Positions 1-8,904 of a stretch of 64,000 nucleotides of DNA are shown here, in pieces (position 1 is the stretch's first letter; each line of letters starts with the position of its first letter). A model generated the notes under the pieces. The model ran no database searches, had not been told where the DNA came from, and saw only the letters and a list, made by a program, of their open reading frames with translations. A program made the translations under genes and the position numbers. The stretch comes from Pontibacter virosus. Its GTDB lineage: Bacteria > Bacteroidota > Bacteroidia > Cytophagales > Hymenobacteraceae. The DNA lies in assembly GCF_003096355.1 (NCBI RefSeq), contig NZ_QEKI01000001.1:615494-679493 (forward strand). The letters run 5' to 3'.

Positions 1-1
1 C

Positions 2-442
2 CTGCAGTCAAGTGTAGCAGATGGCAACCAGTGGTACCTGAACAGCCAGCCTATACCTGGTGCAACGGAGCAAACCTTTACCCCGACGGAAAGCGGCGAC
101 TACAGCGTGCAGGCCCAGTGGAAAGGCTGTGTTTCTACACGATCGCAGATCTATACCTTCGCTTACCAGGCTAATGGCCGTGAACTAAAGAAGGAACTGG
201 TAGCCTCGCCTAACCCAAGCAATGGCGTATTTAAGGTGCAGTTTGAAACAACGCAACAGGAGGATTTATTCCTCAACGTGACGGATATGCTAGGCAACCT
301 GATCTACACCCGCAAGGTGATTGGTTTCAATGGCTTCTACGAAGCTGACATCGACCTTTCGGGCAGGAGCTCTGGCATTTACCTCCTGCGGGTTAAGTTC
401 GGTGACCAGTCCTTTACCCAGAAACTGGTGCTGCAGCGCTAA
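2..442 (+). CDS. C-terminal part of a secreted protein with a type IX secretion sorting domain
   Basis: The reading frame is open from base 2 and has no start in the window, so the gene begins upstream. The visible part has an Ig-like/PKD-like stretch (GNQWYLN, then IPGA and SGDYSV) typical of Bacteroidota secreted proteins. The last ~80 residues match a T9SS type A sorting domain: SPNPSNGVF, then a beta-rich segment with DMLGN and SGIYLLRV, ending KLVLQR. Such domains send the passenger through the PorSorT outer-membrane machinery and are then removed. What the passenger does cannot be told from this fragment. A hairpin terminator follows directly. Confidence 0.85.
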   Translation: MQSSVADGNQWYLNSQPIPGATEQTFTPTESGDYSVQAQWKGCVSTRSQIYTFAYQANGRELKKELVASPNPSNGVFKVQFETTQQEDLFLNVTDMLGNLIYTRKVIGFNGFYEADIDLSGRSSGIYLLRVKFGDQSFTQKLVLQR

Positions 443-461
443 GAAGCCCTAAACAATATGA

Positions 462-493
462 AGAGCCCCGGCCCATTGGTTGGGGCTTTTTTA
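462..493 (+). terminator. Rho-independent terminator after the T9SS-sorted protein
   Basis: AGCCCC (464-469) pairs with GGGGCT (482-487), followed by a run of six T. It lies 20 bases after the stop codon. Confidence 0.85.
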
Positions 494-651
494 TGACCCG
501 GTGCCGGCACTGTCGTCAGGTATAAGGCCGTGCCCAGCGAATAGGTATAGGAGCACAACTCATTTCTATACCGGCCGCTGGCCTGCTGCTCTATTTTGCC
601 AAATCGCCTGTTATACCTATCTTCATCAAAACAAAAGATAAAACAGAGACT

Positions 652-1269
652 ATGAAGAAATTACTACTCGCCATGGGTGTAGCATTTATGTTCGCCTCCT
701 GCGCCCAGCAGCCACAGGTTAGCAATACCAGCACCCAAACCGAAGAGCTTGAGCAGGTTCCTGAGGCACAGCAGCTAGCCTCGCCGGTAACAGCTACGCA
801 ACAGGCCTTCTATTCGCAGCTAAGCAAGCTGTGTGGCAAAAGCTTCAGGGGTGTGGCTGTGTTTCCGGCTGATGGCAAAGACCCGTTTGCAGGCAAGGAA
901 CTGACCATGCACGTGCAGGCTTGCTCCGACACCACCATCCGTATTCCTTTTCATGTCGGGGAGGACAAGTCCAGAACCTGGGTGATCCGCCAAATGGAAG
1001 AAGGCCTGCAGTTGAAGCATGACCACCGCCACGAGGACGGCACTCCCGATGAAGTAACCATGTACGGCGGCATTGCCATGGACACAGACGATGCCAGCAC
1101 CATGCGCTTCCCAGCCGACGCCTTTACCGCCCAGTTGATACCTGCCGCCTCCACCAACGAGTGGAACCTGGTGCTGAGCCCCGACGGTCGCACGTTCAGC
1201 TACATCCTCAAGCGCGACAACCAGCTCCGCTTTCAGGCTGATTTTGACCTGACCAAACCGATTAATTAG
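652..1269 (+). CDS. Hypothetical lipoprotein
   Basis: 205 aa. It starts MKKLLLAMG and has a lipoprotein signal ending at a lipobox FASC, so Cys17 is the likely lipidated residue and the protein is membrane-anchored. A short low-complexity Gln/Thr/Glu linker follows. The globular part from about residue 50 contains CGKSFRG, then an HDHRHEDGTPD segment with MYGG, and ends FQADFDLTKPIN. I recognise it only as a conserved Bacteroidota secreted protein type and assign no function. It is single, and its terminator is shared with the convergent downstream gene. Confidence 0.8.
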   Translation: MKKLLLAMGVAFMFASCAQQPQVSNTSTQTEELEQVPEAQQLASPVTATQQAFYSQLSKLCGKSFRGVAVFPADGKDPFAGKELTMHVQACSDTTIRIPFHVGEDKSRTWVIRQMEEGLQLKHDHRHEDGTPDEVTMYGGIAMDTDDASTMRFPADAFTAQLIPAASTNEWNLVLSPDGRTFSYILKRDNQLRFQADFDLTKPIN

Positions 1270-1296
1270 GTTATACCTGCTATACCTTAAAACAGG

Positions 1297-1331
1297 AAGG
1301 CCCGGAGCTGCTATAGCTCCGGGCCTTCTCT
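1297..1331. terminator. Bidirectional terminator between convergent genes
   Basis: AAGGCCCGGAGCT (1297-1309) pairs with AGCTCCGGGCCTT (1315-1327) around a short loop. It lies between a plus-strand lipoprotein gene and the end of the minus-strand DUF5916 gene, so it probably serves both. Confidence 0.85.
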
Positions 1332-1349
1332 TTGAGGCAAACTTTTAAT

Positions 1350-3884
1350 CTACGACTTCGAAAACCGCTTCTTTAGTACCTGGTAGTCGATAAAGTAGAG
1401 CACGCGCACCGACAGGCTGTTGGTCTGCGGCCCGGTTATGGTGCGGGTAAAGTTTTCGTGGTAGCGCGGCACGATGTCTCCCTGGCTTTCCAGAATGGCG
1501 TTCTTCCACATGATGCTGATCTCGCTGCCTGGCGCAAACCACCACGAGTAAATCATGTCGATGTTGAAAGCATTGTAGTTGATGTCGTGGTTCGGCAGCT
1601 CGTTTTCGGGGAAGTAGCCACCAAGCGGGTAGCTGCTGGTTAGCAACTCTCCTTTATCACCAAGCTGGAAGAAGCGGTTGTACTCGGCTTTGGACCAATA
1701 GTGCCGCGCCCGCAACGACAGCGACATGCGGTTGTTGAAAATATATGAACTGGTGAGTGTATTGTCCACTGTGTTCACGTCGCGCAGACCAAAGATAATG
1801 TCTTGCTGCCTACCCATTTCAGTGTTCCGGGTAAAATGGTTAGCATAGCCTATGTCGTCGCGGTTGCTGTTGCGGCTATAGCTGTAGACGAACATCAGCT
1901 TGTCGTTTACCCGGAAGCGTGGCGAAAGCTCGTAGCCAAAATTCTGACGCTCGTGCTCGTCGAAATTACGGTAATCCAGTCTTATGTCAAGTGCGAGTCG
2001 CTTGCGGTAGTCCGACGATATCCAGCCACCTATACTGCGGTTCACCGGAAAGGTATAGTAACGGCCCGCTACACGTGGCTCGAAGAAGTCGTAGGTCTTC
2101 ACCGGCTCCAGGTTAAAGTTGGTGCCCACGCTCAGGAAGTTGCGGAACGTACCGCTCACCCTACCGTAAATCACGAAGTTCTGAAAATCATCAGGCTTAT
2201 ACCGGCGGCTGTAGGTAGCGCCCAGTTGGGTATTCATGTTGAGGAGCTTCCAGAAAGGCTGGTAGATGTTATACCTAAGGTTCAGGTCCTCGTCCACGGT
2301 GTTGCGGATGAAGTTGATGCCCATGTCATTCGGGTCATAGGTGTCGGACTTCATGGAGTGGGTAAACCGGTACTGGAAATTACCGCTCACCTTGCCCCCG
2401 CCGATGCTGTACATGTGCCCCAGCTGCGCGTCGCCGGGGTAGTACTTCTGGCTCAGGGCGGCGCTGCCTTCCACGGCATATCGGTTGCCCTTATTCGCCA
2501 CCCGGAACAGCATACCGGTCAGGTTGGCGTCGTAGGTGCTTCCTTCGCGCAGCACGTTGGTGTTCACCAGCGTTACGTAGGAGTTGTTTTTAAGCGACTG
2601 ATCGAGCACCAGAATGTTGTAGTTGGTGAGCGGCTGCGTTTCTTTCTGGAAGCGGTTGCCTTCGCTGTCTTCGAGTGTGGCAAACTGCCGGCCCACCACG
2701 GCATTGAACAAACCGATGCCTAAGCCCGACTGCGTGCGGCCTGATATTTTGGTACCGTTCAACATCTTGGTTTCACGCGGATTCTCGATGATGATGTTGC
2801 CCTGCTCGCGCTCCTCGCGCGCGTTCAGAAAGTTGATGGGTGTGCCACCAATGCGGCGCGAGTACAGGAAACCCCCTTTGTTGAACAGTTCAGTCCCCTC
2901 CATAAAGAAAGGCCGGTACTCGTTGAACTGCACCTCGAAAGGCGACAGGTTGAGCACCTGGTTATCGGACTGCACCTGGCTGAAGTCAGGTATAAGCGTC
3001 ATGTCGAGTGTGAAGGCGTCGCTGATGCCGTACTTCACGTCCATACCGCCGCTGAAGTTGACGTTGTTTTCGTAGTTCGTTGAGCCATCCTCGTTGTGCA
3101 CCGGGTACTTCTCCACATAACCAGATACATAGGGCGAGAGCGACAAACGTAGCGGTGCCTCCACATCTTTGAGCCCCCTCAACCTGCCAAACTGGTTGGT
3201 GAACCCGCTGATGGCCGGGTCTACGTGGTTCCAGAAAAATGTTTCGCGCGATGATTGGCGGTGACGCTGGAAGTTAAGTCCCCAGAGTTGCTCCGGCTTT
3301 TTGCTGAAACGGATGGCCGAGTAAGGTATACGCATCTCCACCACCCAGCTATTCCCCTCTGCTTTGGCGCTACTCTCCCACACCGCATTCCAGGTAAAAT
3401 CTTCGCCGTTAGAGGAGTAGCGGGCGTCGAGCTGCACGCCGGCTGGTGTCACGAAAAAACCAAAACCGTTGATTTGGTCGTTGTACGTATCGAAGAACAC
3501 CCCGAAATAATCCGTATTGCCCAGGTCGTCGCGTTTGCCCAACTGCCTGAAGATACTGTCCTGCGACACGTCTTGCATGTAGGCTCCGATGTAGATGGCC
3601 ATATCGTCATAGAGCACGCGCACCTGCGTCGGGTGCACTTCCTTTAAACCGGGCTTGGGCTTATTCTGAATGAAATCTGTAGCAACTTCGGCCTGTTGCC
3701 ATACGGCCTCGTCCAGAGAGCCGTCAATCTTGATCGGCTCCGAGACGCGCGATGCCTGCATTTGTTTTACATTCGCGAAGACGGGCGTTCTCCTCTCCTG
3801 CGCCCCTACCTGTTGCCACGCCAGCACAGCCAACAAGAGTACAAGCATCCGCACGAAAACAGGTATAGGTATAGAGCAATTCAT
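1350..3884 (-). CDS. DUF5916 outer-membrane protein with N-terminal CBM9-like domain
   Basis: 844 aa from the ATG at 3884. A longer ORF begins at 3950, but this ATG puts a clean signal peptide (hydrophobic VRMLVLLLAVLAW, cleavage near VGAQ) at the N terminus. Residues ~45-240 resemble a carbohydrate-binding family 9-like domain (KIDGSLDEAVWQQA, YIGAYMQD, MRIPYSAIRF). The rest is the DUF5916 region: long, aromatic-rich, with alternating strands ending in FIDYQVLKKRF, consistent with an outer-membrane beta barrel. Known members are surface proteins of unknown substrate, sometimes near carbohydrate or peptide degradation genes. No such neighbour is seen here. Confidence 0.85.
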   Translation of the reverse strand: MNCSIPIPVFVRMLVLLLAVLAWQQVGAQERRTPVFANVKQMQASRVSEPIKIDGSLDEAVWQQAEVATDFIQNKPKPGLKEVHPTQVRVLYDDMAIYIGAYMQDVSQDSIFRQLGKRDDLGNTDYFGVFFDTYNDQINGFGFFVTPAGVQLDARYSSNGEDFTWNAVWESSAKAEGNSWVVEMRIPYSAIRFSKKPEQLWGLNFQRHRQSSRETFFWNHVDPAISGFTNQFGRLRGLKDVEAPLRLSLSPYVSGYVEKYPVHNEDGSTNYENNVNFSGGMDVKYGISDAFTLDMTLIPDFSQVQSDNQVLNLSPFEVQFNEYRPFFMEGTELFNKGGFLYSRRIGGTPINFLNAREEREQGNIIIENPRETKMLNGTKISGRTQSGLGIGLFNAVVGRQFATLEDSEGNRFQKETQPLTNYNILVLDQSLKNNSYVTLVNTNVLREGSTYDANLTGMLFRVANKGNRYAVEGSAALSQKYYPGDAQLGHMYSIGGGKVSGNFQYRFTHSMKSDTYDPNDMGINFIRNTVDEDLNLRYNIYQPFWKLLNMNTQLGATYSRRYKPDDFQNFVIYGRVSGTFRNFLSVGTNFNLEPVKTYDFFEPRVAGRYYTFPVNRSIGGWISSDYRKRLALDIRLDYRNFDEHERQNFGYELSPRFRVNDKLMFVYSYSRNSNRDDIGYANHFTRNTEMGRQQDIIFGLRDVNTVDNTLTSSYIFNNRMSLSLRARHYWSKAEYNRFFQLGDKGELLTSSYPLGGYFPENELPNHDINYNAFNIDMIYSWWFAPGSEISIMWKNAILESQGDIVPRYHENFTRTITGPQTNSLSVRVLYFIDYQVLKKRFSKS

Positions 3885-4037
3885 AAAGTAAGAGGAGAAT
3901 CTGGGTACGTATGACACAAAGGTATAGAATAGATGCCCTTGAGGCCACAATACCTGCTATTTCCTGGCAACAAAACGCTTAACCGAAGCATAAAACGGGC
4001 AAACGCGGCTTTTTACCTGATCAAGGGCCAGAAACAG

Positions 4038-4072
4038 AAAGCGCCACACCCGGCTGACAGGTATGGCGCTTT
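4038..4072 (-). terminator. Terminator after the lipoprotein/GroES-like pair
   Basis: AAAGCGCCA (4038-4046) pairs with TGGCGCTTT (4064-4072). It lies 20 bases downstream of the minus-strand GroES-like gene. The T tract is short (TTTCTGTTTC on the minus strand), so efficiency is uncertain. Confidence 0.6.
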
Positions 4073-4092
4073 AGCAAAGGCTGAGACAAGGC

Positions 4093-4488
4093 TTACAAAT
4101 CCTCTTCGCGTACCAGCATCAGCACAGCCGACTGCGGCACTATAAAGTATTTTTCACCTATGTAGTTGATTTCGATGGCATCGCGCTGCAGGTAGATGGC
4201 CAGGTCGCCCTCTTTTATCTGAAGCGGCAGGTAGCGCACCTGCTCCTGTTCCTCGTCGCTGAGCACCTCTTCATCAAAGCCATAGTCGGCAGGCATCGGG
4301 TAGCCGGGGCCCACCCGCATCACATAGCCTTCCTGTACCTTTTCTTTTTCCTGCACGCCCGGTGGCAGGTATAGACCGCTTTTGGTTTGCTCCCGCGAGC
4401 TTTTCGGCTTGATTAGCACACGGTCGCCTACAATGATAATCTTCTCGAGTTTGTTGCTTTCTGAAATTCTCATGGATAAGGTATGCAT
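4093..4488 (-). CDS. GroES-like (Cpn10 fold) protein
   Basis: 131 aa. Residues ~18-130 follow the GroES pattern: GDRVLIKPKSS, then the mobile-loop-like TKSGLYLPPGVQEKEKVQEG, VMRVGPG, an acidic insert (FDEEVLSDEEQEQ), and a C-terminal strand with YFIVPQSAVL. Classical GroES is about 95 aa. This one carries an N-terminal extension and an acidic insert, and no groEL is adjacent, so it is better called a GroES-like paralogue than the house co-chaperonin. The start follows the upstream lipoprotein stop by two bases, suggesting translational coupling. A second ATG at 4473 is possible. Confidence 0.8.
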   Translation of the reverse strand: MHTLSMRISESNKLEKIIIVGDRVLIKPKSSREQTKSGLYLPPGVQEKEKVQEGYVMRVGPGYPMPADYGFDEEVLSDEEQEQVRYLPLQIKEGDLAIYLQRDAIEINYIGEKYFIVPQSAVLMLVREEDL

Positions 4489-4490
4489 GA

Positions 4491-5018
4491 TTAAATAGGA
4501 TCTGCAGTTACTTTAAAGCGCATGGCCGCCTTGATCTCAACGTCACGCGTGATGGGCTTGGCAATAGCAGCTCTCGTTTTTACCGTATACGTTTCTCCTT
4601 TGATATACTTGTCCAGCTTGGCATTGGTCGATTTTAACTCAATGGCTTTCACGCCCTTCGGCACTTCATTCAGGTAAGCAATCTTCGTCTCCTCTCCTTT
4701 GTCGTTGCTCAGGTAAATCTCGATGCTACGCAAAAAGTCAAAATTCTCGTCCGATGGATTTGCGATGGTGAGCGCGAGTTTGTTCAGGCTCACGTCCTTT
4801 ACCAGCTCGGCGCGGGTCTTGTTGTTCTTAAAGGTTTCCGAAGAGTTCGTCTTCACTGGTATAGGCGATAGTGGTGTAACTACGCCTATTGGGAAAGTTG
4901 ATTCGATGCGAATGGTTTCTTCCTGGTTGATATAGAAAGTAAGCAGATCGTCTACCTTGTCGCAGGATGTTGCTATAAACGCAAACAACATCAGCGTTGC
5001 CAGTAATAGGTTTTTCAT
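4491..5018 (-). CDS. Hypothetical lipoprotein, first gene of a two-gene operon with the GroES-like gene
   Basis: 175 aa. The signal MKNLLLATLMLFAFIATSC ends in a lipobox with Cys19. The mature part is beta-rich: TIRIESTFPIG, a Pro/Ser-rich link, then regularly spaced segments including KLALTIANPSDENFDFL and IEIYLSNDKGEE, ending MRFKVTADPI. No family is recognised with confidence. The composition suggests a small all-beta immunoglobulin-like lipoprotein. The stop codon lies two bases before the GroES-like start on the same strand. Confidence 0.8.
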   Translation of the reverse strand: MKNLLLATLMLFAFIATSCDKVDDLLTFYINQEETIRIESTFPIGVVTPLSPIPVKTNSSETFKNNKTRAELVKDVSLNKLALTIANPSDENFDFLRSIEIYLSNDKGEETKIAYLNEVPKGVKAIELKSTNAKLDKYIKGETYTVKTRAAIAKPITRDVEIKAAMRFKVTADPI

Positions 5019-5073
5019 AAAAAGGGTGAAATTTAAAGTACTCTCTGTTAATTGTTTTAACCTTGCAAAGGCT

Positions 5074-5106
5074 TAAAAAAGGAGAGCAGCCTTGCGGGCT
5101 GCCCTT
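5074..5106 (-). terminator. Terminator after homogentisate dioxygenase
   Basis: On the minus strand GGGCAGCC and GGCTGCTC form a stem around a five-base loop, followed by TCC and six T. It separates the dioxygenase gene from the downstream lipoprotein operon. Confidence 0.75.
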
Positions 5107-5161
5107 GTTATAATGCCTGCACAGAGTGCAAAATTAATCAAAATGATTGAGAGTAACGCGA

Positions 5162-6361
5162 TTAGTCAAACATGTCGGCGGCGCGGGTTGTGTCCGGGCC
5201 GTTTTCAAGCCAACTCATCGGGTAGTTTTTGTCCATCAGGCTCACCGCCTCCTCGGTCAGGTATAGCGGCTTAAAGGTGTCGATCATCACGGCGTACTCG
5301 TGCGTTTCTTTCTTGCCGATGCTCGCCTCCACTGTGCCTGGGTGCGGACCATGTGGTATACCGCCCGGGTGCACCGTAAACGAAGCCCTGTCCACGCCCT
5401 TGCGTGACATAAAGTCGCCGGCCACGTAGTAAAGCACCTCATCGGAGTCTACGTTGGAGTGGTTATAAGGCGCAGGTATAGCCTGTGGATGGTAGTCGAA
5501 CAGGCGCGGCACAAAGGAACAGATCACGAAGTTGTTTGCCTCGAAAGTCTGGTGCACGGGAGGTGGCTGGTGGATGCGGCCGGTTATGGGCTCAAAGTCG
5601 TAAATGGACAGCGCATACGGGTAGAAGTAGCCGTCCCAACCCACCACGTCAAACGGGCTGAAGTCATAGTAGTACTGGTGCAGCAGGCCGTCTTTTTTGA
5701 TTTGCACCAAGTGCTCACCACCCTCTGTGTACTCGATCAACTCATGTGGGGCCCGGATGTCGCGCTCACAGAACGGCGAGTGCTCCAGCAGCTGCCCGAA
5801 GTGGTTGCGGTAGCGACGCGGCGTCTCTATTGGGCTGAACGATTCGGTGATCAGCAAACGGACCGGGCCGTCGTTGAAATGAAACTGGTGGATGATGGTG
5901 CGGGGAATGACGATGTAATCACCCTCACGGAACTCCAGCTTACCCATCTGCGACAACAGTACACCGCTGCCCTCGTGCACAAACACCACCTCATCGGCCT
6001 GGCCGTTCTTGTAGTAGTAGTCCATTTTCAGCTCCGACGGATTGCAGATGCTGATGGCCACATCGCTGTTGAGCATCATGGTCTTGCGGGCATTCAGGTA
6101 GTCAGTACCGGTGTTGGTCTGGTCGAGTGTTTTCAGGTGATGCGGCGCCAGCTTTATACCTTCGGCAATTTTGGGGGCGTAAGGTATAGGCTCCCCGATG
6201 CGGGTAATGCGGGTCGGCGGATTCTTGTGGTACAGCAACGACGACAGACCGCTGAAGCCCAGCGTGCCCACGAGCTGCTCGGCATACAGACTGCCATCTT
6301 CCTGCCTGAACTGCGTGTGTCGCTTCTGAGGGAAGGTACCCAATTTGTGATAGTAAGCCAT
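5162..6361 (-). CDS. hmgA: Homogentisate 1,2-dioxygenase
   Basis: 399 aa from the ATG at 6361 (MAYYHKLG). The longer ORF to 6421 is less likely because a -7 promoter box lies at 6419-6426. The enzyme opens the ring of homogentisate to maleylacetoacetate in tyrosine and phenylalanine breakdown, using non-haem Fe(II) in the cytosol. N-terminal PQKRHTQFR, central VIPRTIIHQFHF and GYFYPYALSIYDFEP match the family. The segments YNHSNVDSDEV (His ~301) and HPGGIPHGPHPG (~337) carry the expected iron-ligand histidines and glutamate. No fumarylacetoacetase or HPPD gene is in the window, so the pathway is not clustered here. Confidence 0.87.
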   Translation of the reverse strand: MAYYHKLGTFPQKRHTQFRQEDGSLYAEQLVGTLGFSGLSSLLYHKNPPTRITRIGEPIPYAPKIAEGIKLAPHHLKTLDQTNTGTDYLNARKTMMLNSDVAISICNPSELKMDYYYKNGQADEVVFVHEGSGVLLSQMGKLEFREGDYIVIPRTIIHQFHFNDGPVRLLITESFSPIETPRRYRNHFGQLLEHSPFCERDIRAPHELIEYTEGGEHLVQIKKDGLLHQYYYDFSPFDVVGWDGYFYPYALSIYDFEPITGRIHQPPPVHQTFEANNFVICSFVPRLFDYHPQAIPAPYNHSNVDSDEVLYYVAGDFMSRKGVDRASFTVHPGGIPHGPHPGTVEASIGKKETHEYAVMIDTFKPLYLTEEAVSLMDKNYPMSWLENGPDTTRAADMFD

Positions 6362-6418
6362 TCCTTTCTCTTTGGTTATGGTTTTCAAAAGCGATCCTAC
6401 CGGGCGCTCTTGCTTATA

Positions 6419-6426
6419 CAAATATA
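6419..6426 (-). promoter_or_regulatory. Candidate -7 promoter box for hmgA
   Basis: The minus strand reads TATATTTG, an exact TAnnTTTG match, which predicts a transcript start near 6412 and a leader of about 50 bases. No good -33 TTG is found at the usual distance. It overlaps the gap before the S41 protease stop and argues for the shorter HmgA start. Confidence 0.5.
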
Positions 6427-6439
6427 CTATTCTGGTTGG

Positions 6440-8125
6440 TTATACGCCTCCTTTGGCCAAACGCTGCGCCTTACCAAATTGGCGGAGCGCCTCCTGAAAC
6501 TCCTCGTCCTTTTCGTGCAGGATCGGGAAGAAACCCGGGTTGCCGTATACGCTACGGCCGATGAAAGCTTTTATGTTATTGCGAAGCAAGGCCTGCGAGC
6601 GCTTGTACTGCGCCTCGTCATACGTTACCTCCGACTGCGCCGCTAGTTTCAGCAAATCCTTCATCATCTTGTCCGAGACGTTGAAAGTCTTGATGAATTT
6701 CTCCATTTGCATCTTCTCCAGGTCCTTGCGGTTGTCGTTGTAGTAAGTCAATGCGTACTCGCGAATGACGTTCTTGCTGTACAGTTGACTTAGCAGTTCC
6801 GATATCTCGGTGGTGTCGCGCGCCACGAACACATCCGGCATAATGCCACCGCCTCCGTATACCACACGGCCTTTGCCCGTCTTATACTTGAGCGAGTCCA
6901 CAAACAAACTGCTGTCAGGATGGAAGTACTCGCCGTTTTCGAAGCGCTGCAGCATGTCTTTCTGGTAATCGTCGGTGCCGGCCACATAGGGCTTCTGGAT
7001 AGAGCGGCCGCTTGGCGTGTAGTAGCGCGAAATGGTGAGGCGCAGCTCCGAACCGTCGTTTAAGGGAATCGGCATTTGCACCAGCCCTTTGCCAAACGAG
7101 CGACGACCCACGATCAGGGCGCGGTCATTGTCCTGCAGGGCGCCTGCCACAATTTCAGAAGCCGAGGCGCTGCCTTCGTCCAAAAGCACGATCACAGGAC
7201 CATTCTCAAAGTCGCCTTTGGTGCGGGCAAATGATTTGGAGTCGTAGCGGGTGCCTTTCCCGTCGGTATACACGATCATCTTATCGCCGGCGATGAACTC
7301 GTCCGCCATACGGGTAGCGTGGTCCATGTAACCGCCCGGGTTGCCGCGCAAATCCAGGATCAGCTGTTGCATGCCTTTCTTTTTCAGTCCGGAAAGCGCC
7401 ACTTTAAATTCATCGAAGGTATTGGAGGCGAAGCGACTCACTTTGATGTAGCCCGTATTGTTGTTCACCATGTAGTTCACGTCCACCGACACGGTTGGAA
7501 TCTTGTTGCGGGTGATCGTAAAGTCGAATGGCTTCTTGTTGGCCTTGCGCAGCACCTGTATTTCCACATCCGTGCCCTTTGGACCGCGCAGGCGCTTGAA
7601 CACCCCCTCGTTGGTTATCCCGGTGCCCGCCACATTCTCGCCGTTCACGCTTACTATCTTATCACCTGACTGTATGCCTGCCGCCTCCGACGGACCGCCG
7701 CTCAAGGGAGTAATCACATAAATGGTGTCTTTAAAGATATTGAACTCCACGCCGATACCTTCAAAATCGCCTTCGAGGTAAGAACGGGCCATGGCCAGGT
7801 CAGCAGACGGGATGTAAGAGGTATGCGGATCGAGCTTTTCGAGCATTTTGGTGATGGCGTGGTCGGTCAGTTTCTCGGTATCCACGGTATCCACGTAATC
7901 GCGGTCGATGTAGCTCAGAACGTCGCGAAACTTCAGGTAAGCCTTGGCCGTGCTCTGCGGGTTGTTATCGGAAGGGGAAAAAGTGTTGGCGCCAATCAGT
8001 ACCCCAACCACCAGGGCCAGTGCAATGTATAGCGGCAGGCGCACTTGAAAAGGCGTGTTCCGGGGTTTCTTTTGCCCCGGTGTTTCCGGCTCCTCCTGTG
8101 GGTTATATTTGGTTTCTTCGCTCAT
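6440..8125 (-). CDS. S41 family C-terminal processing peptidase
   Basis: 561 aa. A Pro/Lys-rich cytoplasmic start leads into one membrane span (LYIALALVVGVLIGANTF, residues ~30-47), so the catalytic part is periplasmic. A PDZ domain follows (~110-200: GIGVEFNIFKDTIYVITPL, SGDKIVSVNGE), then the S41 peptidase domain with LDLRGNPGGYMDHA, the nucleophile in DEGSASASEI and the Lys in FGKGLVQ, giving a Ser-Lys dyad. The C-terminal ~150 residues are a helical extension common in Bacteroidota CtpA-like enzymes. Members trim or degrade periplasmic proteins by their C termini. The exact substrate is unknown. Confidence 0.9.
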   Translation of the reverse strand: MSEETKYNPQEEPETPGQKKPRNTPFQVRLPLYIALALVVGVLIGANTFSPSDNNPQSTAKAYLKFRDVLSYIDRDYVDTVDTEKLTDHAITKMLEKLDPHTSYIPSADLAMARSYLEGDFEGIGVEFNIFKDTIYVITPLSGGPSEAAGIQSGDKIVSVNGENVAGTGITNEGVFKRLRGPKGTDVEIQVLRKANKKPFDFTITRNKIPTVSVDVNYMVNNNTGYIKVSRFASNTFDEFKVALSGLKKKGMQQLILDLRGNPGGYMDHATRMADEFIAGDKMIVYTDGKGTRYDSKSFARTKGDFENGPVIVLLDEGSASASEIVAGALQDNDRALIVGRRSFGKGLVQMPIPLNDGSELRLTISRYYTPSGRSIQKPYVAGTDDYQKDMLQRFENGEYFHPDSSLFVDSLKYKTGKGRVVYGGGGIMPDVFVARDTTEISELLSQLYSKNVIREYALTYYNDNRKDLEKMQMEKFIKTFNVSDKMMKDLLKLAAQSEVTYDEAQYKRSQALLRNNIKAFIGRSVYGNPGFFPILHEKDEEFQEALRQFGKAQRLAKGGV

Positions 8126-8487
8126 CTCAATCTCTAAAAACGGTTAAATATAAAGCTTAGCGGGCGCTTTTGTGCAGCTTTATAGAGATAAATATTCACG
8201 CTTCTCTATGCAAGGCTCCTATAGAAGTATACCCGCATGCTGCGTAGCTTGTTATTCTTTCAACAAAGCTTTGGTCGGGTTTTATTCCATTTTAGTATAA
8301 AATAATACTGCGGTTGTGTTTGTCCTTCAGTCTCTCCCATCTTTCCAAAACAGTAAAATCCTTGGGATAGGGGCTCTATAGGGAGATTCAGACAAGTCAC
8401 TATAAATCCCGATTAAATCCCTTAACTTTGTATTTTTAAGCGCAGATGCCCGGTTAAGGCAGGCAGCAAACGCTACACAAGGGTATT
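8126..8487. other. Intergenic region between divergent S41 protease and ruvX
   Basis: About 360 bases, AT-richer than its surroundings. It contains a -7 box for ruvX at 8423-8430. A 30-codon ORF around 8212 has no supporting features. Nothing else is recognised. Confidence 0.6.
8423..8430 (+). promoter_or_regulatory. Candidate -7 promoter box for ruvX-def
   Basis: TAACTTTG matches TAnnTTTG exactly and lies 57 bases before the ruvX start, predicting a leader of about 50 bases. The -33 element is not obvious. Confidence 0.55.
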
Positions 8488-8904
8488 ATGGCGAGAATTT
8501 TAGGTATAGATTATGGCAACAAGCGGGTGGGACTGGCAGCGACAGACACGCTCCAGATCATTGCCTCACCACTAGAGACCATACACGCCAAAGACGTGCT
8601 GACTTATCTGAAAGCTTATACCCAGCGCGAGCCTGTGGAGGCCATGGTGGTGGGTATGCCCCGCCGCCTGACGGGAGAGGCCACCGATGCAACGCCACAC
8701 GTTATCGGGTTTGTGCGTAAGCTGCAAAAGGAGTTTCCAGGTATACCGGTGCACACCGTGGACGAGCGCTTTACTTCCAGCATGGCCCAGAAAGCAATGC
8801 TGGCGGGCGGGCTTAAAAAGAAGGACCGGCAGGACAAAGGCACGGTGGACCGCGTAAGCGCCGCCATTATATTACAGTCGTATTTAGAAAGCAGAACGAT
8901 ATGA
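8488..8904 (+). CDS. ruvX: RuvX/YqgF, RNase H-fold nuclease (putative Holliday junction resolvase, pre-16S rRNA processing)
   Basis: 138 aa, the usual length. The N-terminal strand ILGIDYGNKRVGLA carries the first catalytic aspartate. VGMPRRLTGEATDA and TVDERFTSSMAQ (second acidic site) follow, and DRVSAAIILQSYLES forms the last helix. The family was named for a predicted Holliday junction resolvase role and in E. coli YqgF processes the 5' end of 16S rRNA. The stop overlaps the next gene start by four bases (ATGA), indicating an operon with peptide deformylase. Confidence 0.92.
   Translation: MARILGIDYGNKRVGLAATDTLQIIASPLETIHAKDVLTYLKAYTQREPVEAMVVGMPRRLTGEATDATPHVIGFVRKLQKEFPGIPVHTVDERFTSSMAQKAMLAGGLKKKDRQDKGTVDRVSAAIILQSYLESRTI

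Noticed and set aside
1803..2723. 306-codon plus-strand ORF opposite the DUF5916 gene
   Set aside because: Val/Ala/His-rich shadow with no domain; the minus-strand gene is well supported.
5459..6646. 395-codon plus-strand ORF opposite hmgA and the S41 protease
   Set aside because: It spans two real genes and their gap on the other strand and has no recognisable domain.
8212..8310. Small ORF in the gap before ruvX
   Set aside because: About 30 codons, Cys-rich start, no paralogue, no terminator and no conserved look, unlike the microproteins at 16.6-17.1 kb.
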